A stretch of 64,000 nt of DNA from JARRKC01 sp963723965 (lineage in GTDB: Bacteria; Acidobacteriota; UBA6911; RPQK01; JAPXNP01): the NCBI GenBank assembly GCA_963723965.1, contig CAVRSV010000004.1, forward strand, positions 1-64,000, written 5' to 3'. The first letter of the stretch is position 1; every line of letters starts with the position of its first letter. This document shows positions 7,658 to 15,766 of the stretch, piece after piece. The notes below the pieces were generated by a model. It saw nothing but the letters and a program-made list of their open reading frames with translations, was not told the origin of the DNA and searched no databases. The translations under genes were made by a program, and so were the position numbers.

Positions 7658-9079
7658 GTGATCATGTTCGAGAACCGTTCTTTCGACAACCTGTTTGGCC
7701 AGCTGTACGAACCGGGCGAGGTTGCCTCGTTCGAGGGCGTGATCGGCAAGAACCTTTCGAACCCTATCCCTGAGTGGGCGGGAGGCGGCCCGGCTGACAC
7801 GGTACCCTACGGCGTCGCCCAGCACATGAACGTGCCGCACCTGGATCCAGGCGAGGAACTTCCGCACGTGACACCCAGCTGTTCGGGATCCTCAACGAGG
7901 CGAACTCCAACCTACAACGAATTCGATCATATCATGGCCGGTTACACGCAAGAACAGATGCCGGTCCTGTCATCGATCGCCCGCGGCTTCGCGACCTTCG
8001 ACCACTGGTTCTGCGCCGTGCCGTCCTGTATGTTTCCGAATCGCTCCTTCTTTCACGACGGGACATCGTCGGGCTTCTGCACCAATTGGCCCCCGGCCGA
8101 CGCCTTCCCGGCACACAACACGGCCGAGACATTATACGACCGCCTCGACGCAGCCGGCCTGACATGGAAGGTTTACTTCGATCCTGCTGCTGCGCTATCG
8201 ATCACCGGGTTGATCCACGCGTCGCGGCTGCGTCGGAAGTTCCCTACTCACTTCCTATCGACCGACCAGTTCTTCGAGGATGCGGAGAAAGGAAATTTGC
8301 CGACCTACTCGTTCATCGAGCCACAGGTGCTCGGCTTCGCCCATAATAACATGCACCCGCTGGCGGCCGAACTGTTCGAGGCGTCCGGGTTGGAGAACGG
8401 CATCACCGATCCCGGCGTATTGGAACTCGATCTGCCATCCTCGCTGATCGCCGGTGAGGAGCTCCTGGCGCGTATTTATGACGCTATCCGCTCATCTTGT
8501 TCGTCGGAGGGCTCTAACTTCTCGAACACCACACTTCTGGTTACTTTCGACGAGCACGGCGGCACCTACGATCATGTCCCTCCACCGGCGGTAGCTCCCC
8601 CCGACCCGAAGTCAGCTCCGGGTCAGTTCGGCTTCACCTTTAACCGCCTCGGATTGCGTGTTCCCACCCTGGCAATCTCGGCCTGGATCCCTGAGCGAAC
8701 CGTCATCTCCGAGGAGTACCACCACTGCTCCCTGATTGCGACGATGCGCGAGCGATGGAACCTGGGTAAGCCGCTGACTGCAAGGGATGCCAGCGCAAGG
8801 AGTTTAGCGGGCGTCAACTCGCTCGCAAAGCCGCGACCCCAGAAGGACTGGCCTGAGGTCCACTCCCGACCGTTGCCGCCAGGACCGCCCTCGCTCGTAC
8901 CTTTGGACGCCCCGCTTGGTATTCTCGGAAAGGGGTTGCTCGGCGGCGTTCTCACGCTCGGCAAGGGCATGGGTGCGGTGGCGCCCGAGATCGACTTAAA
9001 GCAGCGGATAACAGGTGCTAAGGCGCTTGAAATAGGCCATGAAGTCCTCGGTGATCTCTTCCCGGCCCTGAAGGACTGA
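7658..9079 (+). CDS. Phosphoesterase family protein (phospholipase C/acid phosphatase-like)
   Basis: The protein shows hallmarks of the PF04185 phosphoesterase family: MFENRSFDNLFG at the N terminus, SCMFPNRSFFHDGTSSGF near residue 125 and TFDEHGGTYDHVPPP near residue 292. These carry the Asn, Asp, Glu and His residues of the metal-dependent phosphoesterase core. The first ATG (7658) lies inside the conserved motif. The same frame extends upstream with matching sequence (ENALDHVVVI) back to a TAA at 7574-7576 without an ATG, GTG or TTG there. The true start may be a rare ATT at 7577, or the 5' end may be frameshifted from the ATG at 7584. No signal peptide is visible. Confidence 0.8.
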   Translation: MIMFENRSFDNLFGQLYEPGEVASFEGVIGKNLSNPIPEWAGGGPADTVPYGVAQHMNVPHLDPGEELPHVTPSCSGSSTRRTPTYNEFDHIMAGYTQEQMPVLSSIARGFATFDHWFCAVPSCMFPNRSFFHDGTSSGFCTNWPPADAFPAHNTAETLYDRLDAAGLTWKVYFDPAAALSITGLIHASRLRRKFPTHFLSTDQFFEDAEKGNLPTYSFIEPQVLGFAHNNMHPLAAELFEASGLENGITDPGVLELDLPSSLIAGEELLARIYDAIRSSCSSEGSNFSNTTLLVTFDEHGGTYDHVPPPAVAPPDPKSAPGQFGFTFNRLGLRVPTLAISAWIPERTVISEEYHHCSLIATMRERWNLGKPLTARDASARSLAGVNSLAKPRPQKDWPEVHSRPLPPGPPSLVPLDAPLGILGKGLLGGVLTLGKGMGAVAPEIDLKQRITGAKALEIGHEVLGDLFPALKD

Positions 9080-9450
9080 AGGAGTACCTGAAAAACCATT
9101 AATGCTGAGTGCAACATTCTGCTATGCTATTCCACTTCAGAATTATCTAAAACCTGCATTATCCCGAAAGAATGTGTTTCAATCCGTCTATTAAAAAAGC
9201 TATCGTTACTATTTTCACCTCTCCGCAGCTAATCATCAATATTCTCTAACCGCAAGATCCCCCATTCCTTAAATGTTTTTAATAATCATAAATTTTCGAA
9301 GGCGGGTAATTTAAATGCGCATAAATCATTTGTATTTTGCGCAGGCTTATCCTATAAAAAAACCGATTGTATTTCAGGAGCTTAGTTTTTCAAAATTCGT
9401 GGGGTTTTTTGCGCACCCTCTATACCGAATTTTTTAACAGGAGGCGGGCA
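9080..9450. other. AT-rich intergenic region upstream of serine recombinase
   Basis: No gene is seen. TGCGCA occurs three times (9316-9321, 9338-9343, 9410-9415). The first two bound a 28-bp imperfect inverted repeat at 9316-9343, a size and form typical of one resolvase-binding subsite. The segment could be the res or attachment site of the adjacent recombinase. Confidence 0.35.
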
Positions 9451-10068
9451 ATGTCCAAAAAGGTCGCTATTTACGCCAGGGTGTCAACCGATCGACAAAC
9501 CACTGATTCTCAGCTTCACGAACTTCGGGAATTTGTCCGTCGGGCCAAGTGGACAGTATACCGTGAATACACCGATACTGGATATTCAGGTAAAAATACC
9601 CAACGCCCCGCGTTCACCGAAATGCTCAACGACGCTCGCCGCCGTCAGTTCGATCTGCTACTTGTATGGAAACTTGACCGGCTCTCTCGTTCTTTAAGAG
9701 ACCTGATCACGACACTCGATGAGTTCGGACACCTCGGGATCGATTTCATCTCTTATGACAATCAACTCGACACGTCGAGCCCTTCCGGCAAATTGGTTTT
9801 CAATATTATTGGGGCTGTGGCAGAATTCGAGCGAGACATTATTCGTGAAAGGGTGCGTGCCGGCCTGGCGAATGCCCGTCGTAATGGAAAAAAGTTGGGG
9901 CGTCCTCGGATTCCTCAATCAGTACGGAAAAAGGCCATAAAGCTGAGAGAGCGAGGGCTATCCAATAGAGCAATTGGTAAAGACTTGAGGATTGCGGAAA
10001 GCACCGTTCGGAACTTGATAAAAGCAAACTCAGATCAAATAGTGCCCGCCAAGACAACTCATGGTTAG
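9451..10068 (+). CDS. Serine recombinase (resolvase/invertase family)
   Basis: The 205-residue product starts at the ATG at 9451, set by the ribosome site CAGGAGGCGGGCA. The catalytic domain includes the nucleophile motif YARVSTDRQ (Ser12), VWKLDRLSRSLRDL with the active-site arginines, and a dimer/E-helix segment GAVAEFERDIIRERVRAGL (about 118-136). A C-terminal helix-turn-helix follows, GLSNRAIGKDLRIAESTVR (about 170-190). Length and order match resolvases and invertases of Tn3/Hin type, which cut and rejoin DNA at short paired sites. The adjacent methyltransferase and broken caspase gene suggest it moves or rearranges an accessory island. Confidence 0.9.
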   Translation: MSKKVAIYARVSTDRQTTDSQLHELREFVRRAKWTVYREYTDTGYSGKNTQRPAFTEMLNDARRRQFDLLLVWKLDRLSRSLRDLITTLDEFGHLGIDFISYDNQLDTSSPSGKLVFNIIGAVAEFERDIIRERVRAGLANARRNGKKLGRPRIPQSVRKKAIKLRERGLSNRAIGKDLRIAESTVRNLIKANSDQIVPAKTTHG

Positions 10069-10358
10069 GATAGCAATAAGGTTTGGTAATCACACGCTGT
10101 TGAAGGACATAGCAACCTGTGCTTAATAGCAGAAATCTTTAACATGCTCTTTAGCGGGCGCAGTTTTTTTCGATCCGCTGTAAGATGCGTTTAGAGGCTA
10201 ATCTTTTGAGATAGAAAATTTGACTAAATTAGAATGCCTAAAATGAAGGCCGCAAACAAGACCATATCCGTACTCAATTTGATAATACCCCATCGCTTCA
10301 AATCCCTACATCGTTACTGACTGATATTACATGGGCTCCTTGGCTTCCGATATTTAAT

Positions 10359-11483
10359 TCAGTGAATACTTCGGGTTACATACTGCTTGCTGTTCTTGCG
10401 GGGCACTTTGGTCTTACTCGAAATATCTGTCCTTTTGATAGGAAGATGCTTTGCCCTGTACTCACTTGTATCTCCTTCCCAGCTAATTTCTTCCACATTC
10501 TCGAAAACGATATCGACTTCTTGGCGGGTCATAACTTTAAAGCCATACTGATTGTTTGTATACTTGGGGTTTTTTCCCTTCTGGATCAGTTCCTCGATTT
10601 CGAACATGTGCTCCTGTATTCTTCTGTGGATCTGGGTGTTAGCAAAATCAATGAAATCACGTGATGGGATCTCTTTTACATGGTGTTCCTTAAATGACGC
10701 ATCTATCTCTACGCCGATACTATTTCGAGCACAGATAATCGAAGCCAGGGTTGTCGTTGCCGTACCTAAGAACGGATCCAGGACTGTATCGGCTTTCGAC
10801 GAGAACATGCGTATCAGCCTCAAAGGGACCACCATCGGGAAAGCTCCACTTCTCTTCCTTAGTGTCTTGCTGTTAATCGCCTGCTTCTCACCAGCCAGAT
10901 CCCAAAAATCTGAAAACCACTTGTTCCTTTCTTCCCAAAAAAAGGAGCTCTCTTTTCTTCTCTGTTTTTCTTTCTTTTCCGAAAACACTCTCCGAGAGGG
11001 TTTTCTGAAGATGAGGATTCTCTCATGTTCCAGTGTGACATAGGCGCCGCAAGGGAGCATTCCGGACCCCATAAACTTGGTAGGTGAGTTTGTTGCCTTA
11101 CGCCACAGTATTGACGGGAGAACGTCATAACCGAGCTTCATAAAACTTTGGATAATCTCTGCATGGTTGGGGTACAGTCTGAATTCCTTGCCGATGGTTC
11201 TTGTGGCATCTCCGATGTTGATGCAGGCCAGCCCACCCTCTTTCAAGGCCTTTGAAGATTCGTGCCATACCCTATCCAACTGTGCATGCATCAATTTGTA
11301 GGCAGCATTACTGTTTTCCTTTTCAAGGCATGCCCCGATCTCTGGGTCCATCTGCGAAAACACCTCATCCCACATCGAAATCATAGGATATGGTGGAGAA
11401 GTGAGAATCAAATCAACACTTTCAGGCTTAATTTCAGACATTTCTCTGGCGTCAGCGTAGATCACTTTGTGTTTGGTTTCCAT
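10359..11483 (-). CDS. DNA methyltransferase, beta-type (N4-cytosine or N6-adenine)
   Basis: This 374-residue protein has the catalytic motif IV TSPPYP at residues 28-33. The SAM-binding motif I, VLDPFLGTATT, comes much later (about residue 241), followed by NSIGVEID. Catalytic motif before SAM motif defines the beta class, and SPPY favours N4-cytosine methylation, though N6-adenine is possible. The C-terminal 80 residues are lysine-rich and may be part of target recognition. A ribosome site, GGAAGG, is nine bases from the ATG at 11483. No intact restriction enzyme lies beside it, so it is orphan-like here. The neighbours are a small protein and a decayed caspase-like gene. Confidence 0.88.
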   Translation of the reverse strand: METKHKVIYADAREMSEIKPESVDLILTSPPYPMISMWDEVFSQMDPEIGACLEKENSNAAYKLMHAQLDRVWHESSKALKEGGLACINIGDATRTIGKEFRLYPNHAEIIQSFMKLGYDVLPSILWRKATNSPTKFMGSGMLPCGAYVTLEHERILIFRKPSRRVFSEKKEKQRRKESSFFWEERNKWFSDFWDLAGEKQAINSKTLRKRSGAFPMVVPLRLIRMFSSKADTVLDPFLGTATTTLASIICARNSIGVEIDASFKEHHVKEIPSRDFIDFANTQIHRRIQEHMFEIEELIQKGKNPKYTNNQYGFKVMTRQEVDIVFENVEEISWEGDTSEYRAKHLPIKRTDISSKTKVPRKNSKQYVTRSIH

Positions 11484-11603
11484 TTGGTGTAACCTTCCAG
11501 GGCGGTTATCGTCTCGCTATAGATGGGTTGCTTGTTGCTATGTCGCGAAGCGCGAATTCAGAACAATGTCATAATACCACAGCTATCAAGGATGTCTAGT
11601 TTT

Positions 11604-11804
11604 TTATTCTGGTTCCCTCTGAAGAACTTTTGCCATCGTATTCAGTTCCTCTGGCGTACCACTTATAGTTATGGTTTTCGTTCCACTTTGGGTTGGTTGT
11701 GTGAGTGTCAGCAAACCAGATTCGAGCATCTTATTCATATCGTCTAAACTGATGTAAACCCCATGAGGGCCTTGACTGACGCTGTATTTGACTTCTATTC
11801 GCAT
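11604..11804 (-). CDS. Small hypothetical protein (66 residues)
   Basis: The ATG at 11804 has a strong ribosome site (AGGAGGAGATTTGAA). The product runs MRIEVKYSVSQGPHGVYISL, then an amphipathic helix and a second strand-rich half, ending REPE. I recognise no family. It is predicted to be soluble, alpha/beta and mildly acidic. It sits 120 bp upstream of the methyltransferase and 47 bp downstream of the caspase-like remnant on the same strand. It may belong to the same operon, for instance as a regulator or an antitoxin-like partner, but nothing in the sequence proves this. Confidence 0.6.
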   Translation of the reverse strand: MRIEVKYSVSQGPHGVYISLDDMNKMLESGLLTLTQPTQSGTKTITISGTPEELNTMAKVLQREPE

Positions 11805-11850
11805 TTCAAATCTCCTCCTATATTGTTCTATGAACACCACAGGTGTTATG

Positions 11851-12989
11851 TCATGAATTAAACCAGTCATTGATGACATTTAAGAACCAATAGATGGTGT
11901 TGTCAGAAATCTCTAAAGGCGACCTGTCGAGTACCATCGAGGGCTCGTATTTGTCCGGCTCTGATGTCTTTCTAATCGCATATGGGATTTCTATTCTCCC
12001 CTCAATGAAATCGATGCCTCTTTGTGTTAGCCGACCTATTCCTCTTTTCGGCTTCTCGATCCAGACCCCATCCTGGTCGATAGCTCAGCTTTGAGTATGT
12101 CGTTTGCTCGGTGCACCCTTTCAGTCTCAGTTCTTCAGTCGTATACTCTCTATGATTTCCATCATTTCCCCAAAAAATACTCAGTATTTTCTTAAAGCCC
12201 GAGTTGAAAGTATACACGACAGGATTATACTGTGTGTTCTTGATAAATCCAAAGTTGGGTAAGGTCCCACCAATATGCAGTGTCGGCTTAATTTCAAAAC
12301 TCACCGTTATTCAGCCTCTGCGAATAACTGAATACAATTCAGTGAAGGGTTACGCACTCCTTGGCACGGTCTGCCGCAGTGTCACCCATTCCATTCGATG
12401 CGACATCAACGAGTGTCTTGCTGAAAAGGCCGCCATCTGCTGATTCGTAAGAAAGCTCCGTTTTGCTGGACGAACAGAGGAGTGCGTAGTTGCTCCCGGT
12501 TCGGCCTTTATATCCGCTTCATTTGGTCTATCGTGGTATCTATCCTTGCTCCAGTCTGACCACTATAGCATGCATCAATAACTATCACTGGGTCGACATG
12601 AACCAATGAAAGGGTTTCAATGATGTCCTTGAATTTTACGACACTCAATGAAGGAGCAGTGGAATATTCAGGATGTAATCGCGTATCTTTAAAGCATAAT
12701 CCAAATTCATAGTTCCCTACTGGGGACCCATGGCCAGCGAAGTACAGAATCAAAATGTCATTTTGGGCTTCACGGGTCATCGTATATTTGTCAGTAATAT
12801 ATTTCGGAATTCCTGAGCAGTGATATCAATGGCTTCCTGAAACTTTGCATCTGAGTAGAGTGAAGTGCCAGGATTATCAACTAAGAGATCCTTTATCCTT
12901 TTGACGTCCTTCGATGGCCCTGAGAGCTTTGGCAGATGGTCATAGTCATTAATTCCTACAGCTACTATGTTAACCCTTTCAGTTAGCAT
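11851..12989 (-). pseudogene. Caspase-family (peptidase C14) protein, broken by several frameshifts
   Basis: From the ATG at 12989 the frame reads NIVAVGINDYDHLPKLSGPS, a caspase p20 start. At about 12778 the frame changes, giving ILILYFAGHGS with the catalytic His and VIVIDACYSGQTG with the catalytic Cys. A further shift near 12510 continues the domain as TELSYESADGGLFSKTLVDV. Several more indels (for example a TTTT run near 12305 and around 12080) lead into a C-terminal region. That region includes DGVWIEKPKRGIGRLTQRG and ends in FLNVINDWFNS and a TGA at 11851. All pieces align in order as one protein of about 380 residues. Caspase-like proteases often act in phage-defence cell suicide; this copy looks inactive unless the indels are sequencing errors. 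Confidence 0.75.
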
Positions 12990-13148
12990 TCTCAAAATCC
13001 TCTTGGGTCATACACCAAACAGCACTAACCTGTCCCGAATCGTCAGCCAGCGCTATCGAAAGACGCTTTGTAATTAGATTTTACGTAATTATACCTTGCC
13101 AATAGACAAATTTACAGAATTTAAACCAATTATACAGATATCGTTCGG

Positions 13149-13289
13149 CTATAGTGGTTTCATACCCTTTTTAATTGCCAAGTAAACACCAAGAAACAAT
13201 AAAATTAATCCGATGAGGTGAAGTTGATATTTTGCTATTAAGATCAGGCCGGCGAAAGCAAGGGCAGCTCCCAATATTTTGTATTTCAT
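13149..13289 (-). CDS. Small two-helix membrane protein (46 residues)
   Basis: An ATG at 13289 opens a 46-codon frame ending in TAG at 13149. The product begins MKYKILGAALAFAGLILIAK and continues YQLHLIGLILLFLGVYLAI, then a basic tail KKGMKPL. This gives two hydrophobic helices with positively charged ends, a credible inner-membrane hairpin. The ribosome site is weak (AAGAATTGAG). It lies upstream of the caspase remnant on the same strand, separated by 160 bp. Small membrane hairpins are common in toxin or defence modules, but the role here is unknown. Confidence 0.5.
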   Translation of the reverse strand: MKYKILGAALAFAGLILIAKYQLHLIGLILLFLGVYLAIKKGMKPL

Positions 13290-13442
13290 ACTCAATTCTT
13301 AAGATTCGAGTTTGTGTTTGGCTATGTGGGGAAGCGTAACTAATAGAATTTACATTTAAATTGCATATACGATCTGGATATAATAGCCTTACCTCGGGCA
13401 TTGCCCAAATGTCAAACCCTTATTAAACAAAGGAGGTAAGCC

Positions 13443-14280
13443 ATGAAAATGTCCAAAGCCGCTGCAATCTGGATCGATTACCACAAGACCCACTCGAAAA
13501 AAAAATACGGTTCGATCATATCAGTCTGTCATTGAACGATTCTGCCAGGATTTTGGTGATGCCGAGATTGAGCAGATTACACCCGATGATGTCCTTTCCT
13601 TTCTGAACAACTTTACCAACGGCAACAAGCCTTACACAAAACGGGTCCGTTATTCCCACCTGTCAGCCTTTTTCAATTTTTTCCGCAACAACATCGATTC
13701 CACCCTGGTAAATCCGTGCGATACACCCATGATCCGAAAACTGTACCGGGAAAGGGTGGTCTCCAGATGGGAAATCATCGAAAAAGAGACCGTTGACGAG
13801 ATCATATTCAGAACGGTCAAAGTCCGAAATCGGCTGATTCTTGAATTGATGGCCCGAGGCGGCATGCGGATCGGCGAGGTGCTGAAACTGAGATTGAATG
13901 ATATTCAGGATCGAAAACTGATCCTGCGAGAGCCCAAAAGCGGTAAGGAACATGAAATCGTGTTCATCCCGCAAAAGGTGGCCGACAGGCTCCGTGATTA
14001 TGCGACGAAAAAATGCCAGAGTCCTCAAGAGCGGATATTCCCGATTTCCTATGAGGCGGCCAGGATGATGGTGTTAAAAGCCGGAAAGCTGGTCGGAATC
14101 CATTTGAGGCCGCATGACCTGCGTCGGCATTCGGCAACTTACGCTTCCCGGTCCGGCGTTCCCATCGAAATTGTGAGCAAGCTCATCCTCCGCCATGCGA
14201 ACCTTTCGACCACCCAAAGGTATCTGGGAACGATCAGCGATGTAGAGGCGATCAGATGGATTGAGAATCTTTATGGCTAA
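13443..14280 (+). pseudogene. Tyrosine recombinase (integrase) with a poly-A frameshift
   Basis: An excellent ribosome site (AAAGGAGGTAAGCC) precedes the ATG at 13443. Fifteen codons on, a run of nine A residues (13497-13505) shifts the frame. With one A fewer, the frame continues as NTVRSYQSVIERFCQDFGDA, a SAM-like core-binding domain. It then reads through to the catalytic domain with Arg in GGMRIGEVLKLRL, HLRPHDLRRHSATYA (His-x-x-Arg), LRHANLSTTQRYLG (His and the Tyr nucleophile) and a stop at 14280. The full protein would be about 278 residues, normal for XerC/D-like integrases. Transcriptional slippage on the A-run could restore it. Otherwise only the part from 13729 is open. Confidence 0.8.
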
Positions 14281-14289
14281 AACGAACAA

Positions 14290-14318
14290 GGGGTGAATCC
14301 CTTTGAGGGCGTCACCCC
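14290..14318. terminator. Possible hairpin after the integrase gene
   Basis: GGGGTGA (14290-14296) pairs with TCACCCC (14312-14318), ten bases after the integrase stop. No T-run follows, so it is a weak terminator candidate. The remaining DNA to 14564 shows no convincing gene. Confidence 0.35.
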
Positions 14319-14564
14319 TGTACTAACAGATACGATTTGGCAATCTCCATGCAACCGTCGAATTGATAGCTTTGGAACCATCTCGGCAGGTACATGTTTT
14401 AACCACTTTGAGCTTTGTTGGAGTAATCTGTAACCCGTTGCTATTAGCTGCCCGCTTGCACCGCTTACTCAGCCTTTTCGATATCCGGCAACACCCAACT
14501 GCGATCCATAAAAGCCTGCTTGGGTGAGTAGAGCCGGAAATAGGGGACCCAGGCCCGCCCCGCC

Positions 14565-14981
14565 TCACGAGGGAAGCGAAACAACACCCAGCTGGGTCAG
14601 TATCGCCAGCTGATCGATAACCTCCCATTCTTCCACGATTTTGCCGTCTTCGAAACGACTGCGAACCACTCCGTGGACCCGCATTTCCTTGCCGGTCGGC
14701 GGGATTCCCATAAGGGGGCCTTCGTGCGTGCCTGTGAGAGTGAAGAAGATCACTGCCTTGTCGTCCGTCACGACCAACTCGTCGATGGCCATTCTTAGGT
14801 CCGGGAAGGCGGCATGGTAGCCGGATAGGAACACCTTGAGCGCTTCCCTGCCGTGCAGCTCTTCATCGGGGCTGCGGTAGAAGTAGCTCGGATGAACGAT
14901 CTCGTCGACCACGTCGAAGTTCCCTTGGTTTATCACCTCGGCGACGAATCGACGCATCACATCTTCGATGACTTGAGACAT
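14565..14981 (-). CDS. SnoaL-like (NTF2-fold) ester cyclase family protein
   Basis: This 138-residue protein has the SnoaL pattern: an N-terminal helix pair (VMRRFVAEVINQGNFDVVDE), IVHPSYFYRSPDEELHGREA, FPDLRMAIDELV, then FTLTGTHEGPLMGIPPTGKE and a final strand with GKIVEEWEVID. NTF2-fold proteins of this kind include polyketide cyclases and many uncharacterised enzymes, so the substrate cannot be named. The ribosome site AAGGAGGAATCTC fixes the ATG at 14981. It is the last of a run of leftward genes that includes attC-bounded cassettes. No attC site is seen next to it. Confidence 0.85.
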   Translation of the reverse strand: MSQVIEDVMRRFVAEVINQGNFDVVDEIVHPSYFYRSPDEELHGREALKVFLSGYHAAFPDLRMAIDELVVTDDKAVIFFTLTGTHEGPLMGIPPTGKEMRVHGVVRSRFEDGKIVEEWEVIDQLAILTQLGVVSLPS

Positions 14982-15084
14982 GAGATTCCTCCTTGTGGTC
15001 CTTCCGCCAGCGCCAATGATCAGGGGCCGTGCGGAAGCGATTCAGCTCAGGTCAGGGGCAACGCCGTCCCCTACCGTCCGGCCT

Positions 15085-15579
15085 CTAAAGGCTGAACAGG
15101 ACTATCATGAGCAACACAGACACTATGCTCGCCAAAACCGTCCTGGTCACATTCGAGTAGTTCCAACGCGATTCGAACTTTCGGCGAGCCACCTCCCGCT
15201 CAGTCTCGTCCATATCGGCAATCGCTAGTGCTTGCACCGTGTTGTTCAATGGAATATTGATGGTGGCGGTGGGCAGCTGAACGCCGAGTAGGTACACGAG
15301 TACCGCTGCGATCACAAGAACGCGCCCGGTGCCATCCAATTGCCCGAAGCCAAGAACAGCCGAGGCAAGCAGAGCGATCACCGATCCGATCCAGACCAGC
15401 ATGAAAACCGGCTGGTTGTTCTGGATCACTCGGTCCATCACCTGGAACGCCCTTAGAAACTCGCCGTCACCCAAGGTCCGTATCCCGGGCATGACAACCA
15501 CGGCGAACGCAAGTACGAAACCGGCCACCAGGCTGCATAGGAAGGCTGCAATAATCAGGGTGAGTTGATAGAGTTCCAT
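15085..15579 (-). CDS. DUF1772 membrane protein
   Basis: This 164-residue protein has four hydrophobic segments (about 5-30, 58-78, 88-105 and 142-162). The pattern VAGFVLAFAVVVMPGIRTLG near the N terminus and LPTATINIPLNNTVQAL in the middle is typical of DUF1772/anthrone-oxygenase-like proteins. The role is generally unknown; fungal relatives oxidise anthrones. A strong ribosome site (GAGGAGGACCTAA) precedes the ATG at 15579. It lies between the SnoaL-like gene and an attC-like site, on the same strand as both neighbours, and may be a cassette gene whose own attC is not recognisable. Confidence 0.8.
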   Translation of the reverse strand: MELYQLTLIIAAFLCSLVAGFVLAFAVVVMPGIRTLGDGEFLRAFQVMDRVIQNNQPVFMLVWIGSVIALLASAVLGFGQLDGTGRVLVIAAVLVYLLGVQLPTATINIPLNNTVQALAIADMDETEREVARRKFESRWNYSNVTRTVLASIVSVLLMIVLFSL

Positions 15580-15675
15580 TTAGGTCCTCCTCGCGGCAAC
15601 CGCGCTTTAAAGCGTCGGTCACCCCAGAGCACAGTACCAAGTCCTTTGAGGGAGAGTCACACTCAGAGTCTCTCT

Positions 15676-15738
15676 GCCTAACGGCCTGCCGCTCAGCCGC
15701 CGCGCTTCTCAGCGGTCGGCTGCAGCGGCTGGTTAGGC
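15676..15738 (-). repeat. Integron attC-like recombination site 1
   Basis: GCCTAAC (15676-15682) and GTTAGGC (15732-15738) match the R'' (RYYYAAC) and R' (GTTRRRY) core boxes. The DNA between forms an imperfect hairpin, GCCGCTCAGCCGCCG against CGGTCGGCTGCAGCGGC, with two unpaired bases. Extrahelical bases of this kind are the mark of attC sites. It sits 28 bp past the 3' end of the leftward WG-repeat gene, where a cassette attC belongs. Confidence 0.7.
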
Positions 15739-15766
15739 ATCATGCCGCCTGACATATCCCGGGCCT

